DNA of 11,630 nucleotides from CAYNRE01 sp964399535 (GTDB lineage: Bacteria; Planctomycetota; Planctomycetia; Pirellulales; CAYNRE01). Shown here in pieces: positions 11,518-11,630 of this stretch. The stretch spans positions 1 through 11,630 of the forward strand of contig CAYNRE010000029.1 of assembly GCA_964399535.1 (NCBI GenBank), read 5' to 3'. The first letter of the stretch is position 1, and each line of letters begins with the position of its first letter. The notes beneath the pieces are model-generated. The model saw only the letters and a program-made list of their open reading frames with translations. It had not been told where the DNA came from and ran no database searches. Made by a program: the position numbers and the translations under genes.

Positions 11518-11630
11518 TTTTGCGGGAGCGGCGTCCACGCCGCGAAAATCCCCCGGCCCTTCGGGCCACCCCCTTTTTTGACCGGAGGAAATCCCGGTGG
11601 GACAAAGGGGGTTTTCGCGGCGTGGACGCC
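11518..11630. repeat. Second inverted REP-like pair after fliO, cut by the window end
   Basis: The left element starts TTTTGCGGGAGCGG and contains a seven-base-pair hairpin (GCGGCGT, CC, ACGCCGC; about 11528-11543). GGCGTCCACGCCGCGAAAA (11530-11548) is matched by the inverse at 11612-11630, and the match extends through CCCCC/GGGGG with one bulged base. The centre holds GGCCC-TTC-GGGCC (11555-11567) with a run of six T at 11574-11579, and ACCGG/CCGGT further on. The right element probably continues beyond the window. It shares the GGGAGCGGC head with the pair at 10856-10948. Confidence 0.75.

Overview
The window looks like chromosomal DNA of a flagellated, GC-rich proteobacterium, most likely a betaproteobacterium. 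Rhodocyclales-like is my guess from the style of the fli genes and the REP elements; there is no rRNA to confirm it. The two ends are a flagellar export/switch operon: the 3' part of fliM (1-511), complete fliN (528-929) and, about 10 kb later, complete fliO (11087-11500). fliP would be expected just past the right edge.

fliM, fliN, fliO and fliP normally lie side by side. Here fliN and fliO are split by about 10.1 kb. Most of that is two genes on the opposite strand, read towards fliN. The first (10268 to 9633) encodes a 211-residue predicted lipoprotein. The second starts 19 bases later (9613 to 989) and encodes a 2874-residue RTX protein. The RTX protein has a unique N-terminal region with a degenerate metallopeptidase-like motif, a FrpC-like calcium-binding module, RTX nonapeptide blocks, about 20 copies of a repeat of roughly 89 residues, and a C-terminal end typical of type I secretion substrates. 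A small lipoprotein gene directly upstream of a FrpC-like gene recalls frpD-frpC of Neisseria. No type I secretion genes are in the window.

Base composition is mosaic. The lipoprotein gene and the first ~300 codons of the RTX gene are about 40-50% GC in sampled lines. The middle of the RTX gene reaches 75-80%, and the C-terminal repeats fall back to about 53%. This suggests the variable N-terminal domain and its lipoprotein partner arrived or were exchanged as one module.

The non-coding stretch from 10302 to 11086 is full of small repeats. It holds two of three same-strand copies of a spaced motif (GCCGT, 8 bases, GACTGACTTTT); the third sits just after fliN, so copies bracket the inserted genes. 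It also holds a perfect 19-bp inverted repeat that looks like a pair of REP elements, and a terminator-like hairpin just before fliO. A second, larger REP-like inverted pair follows fliO and runs off the window end.
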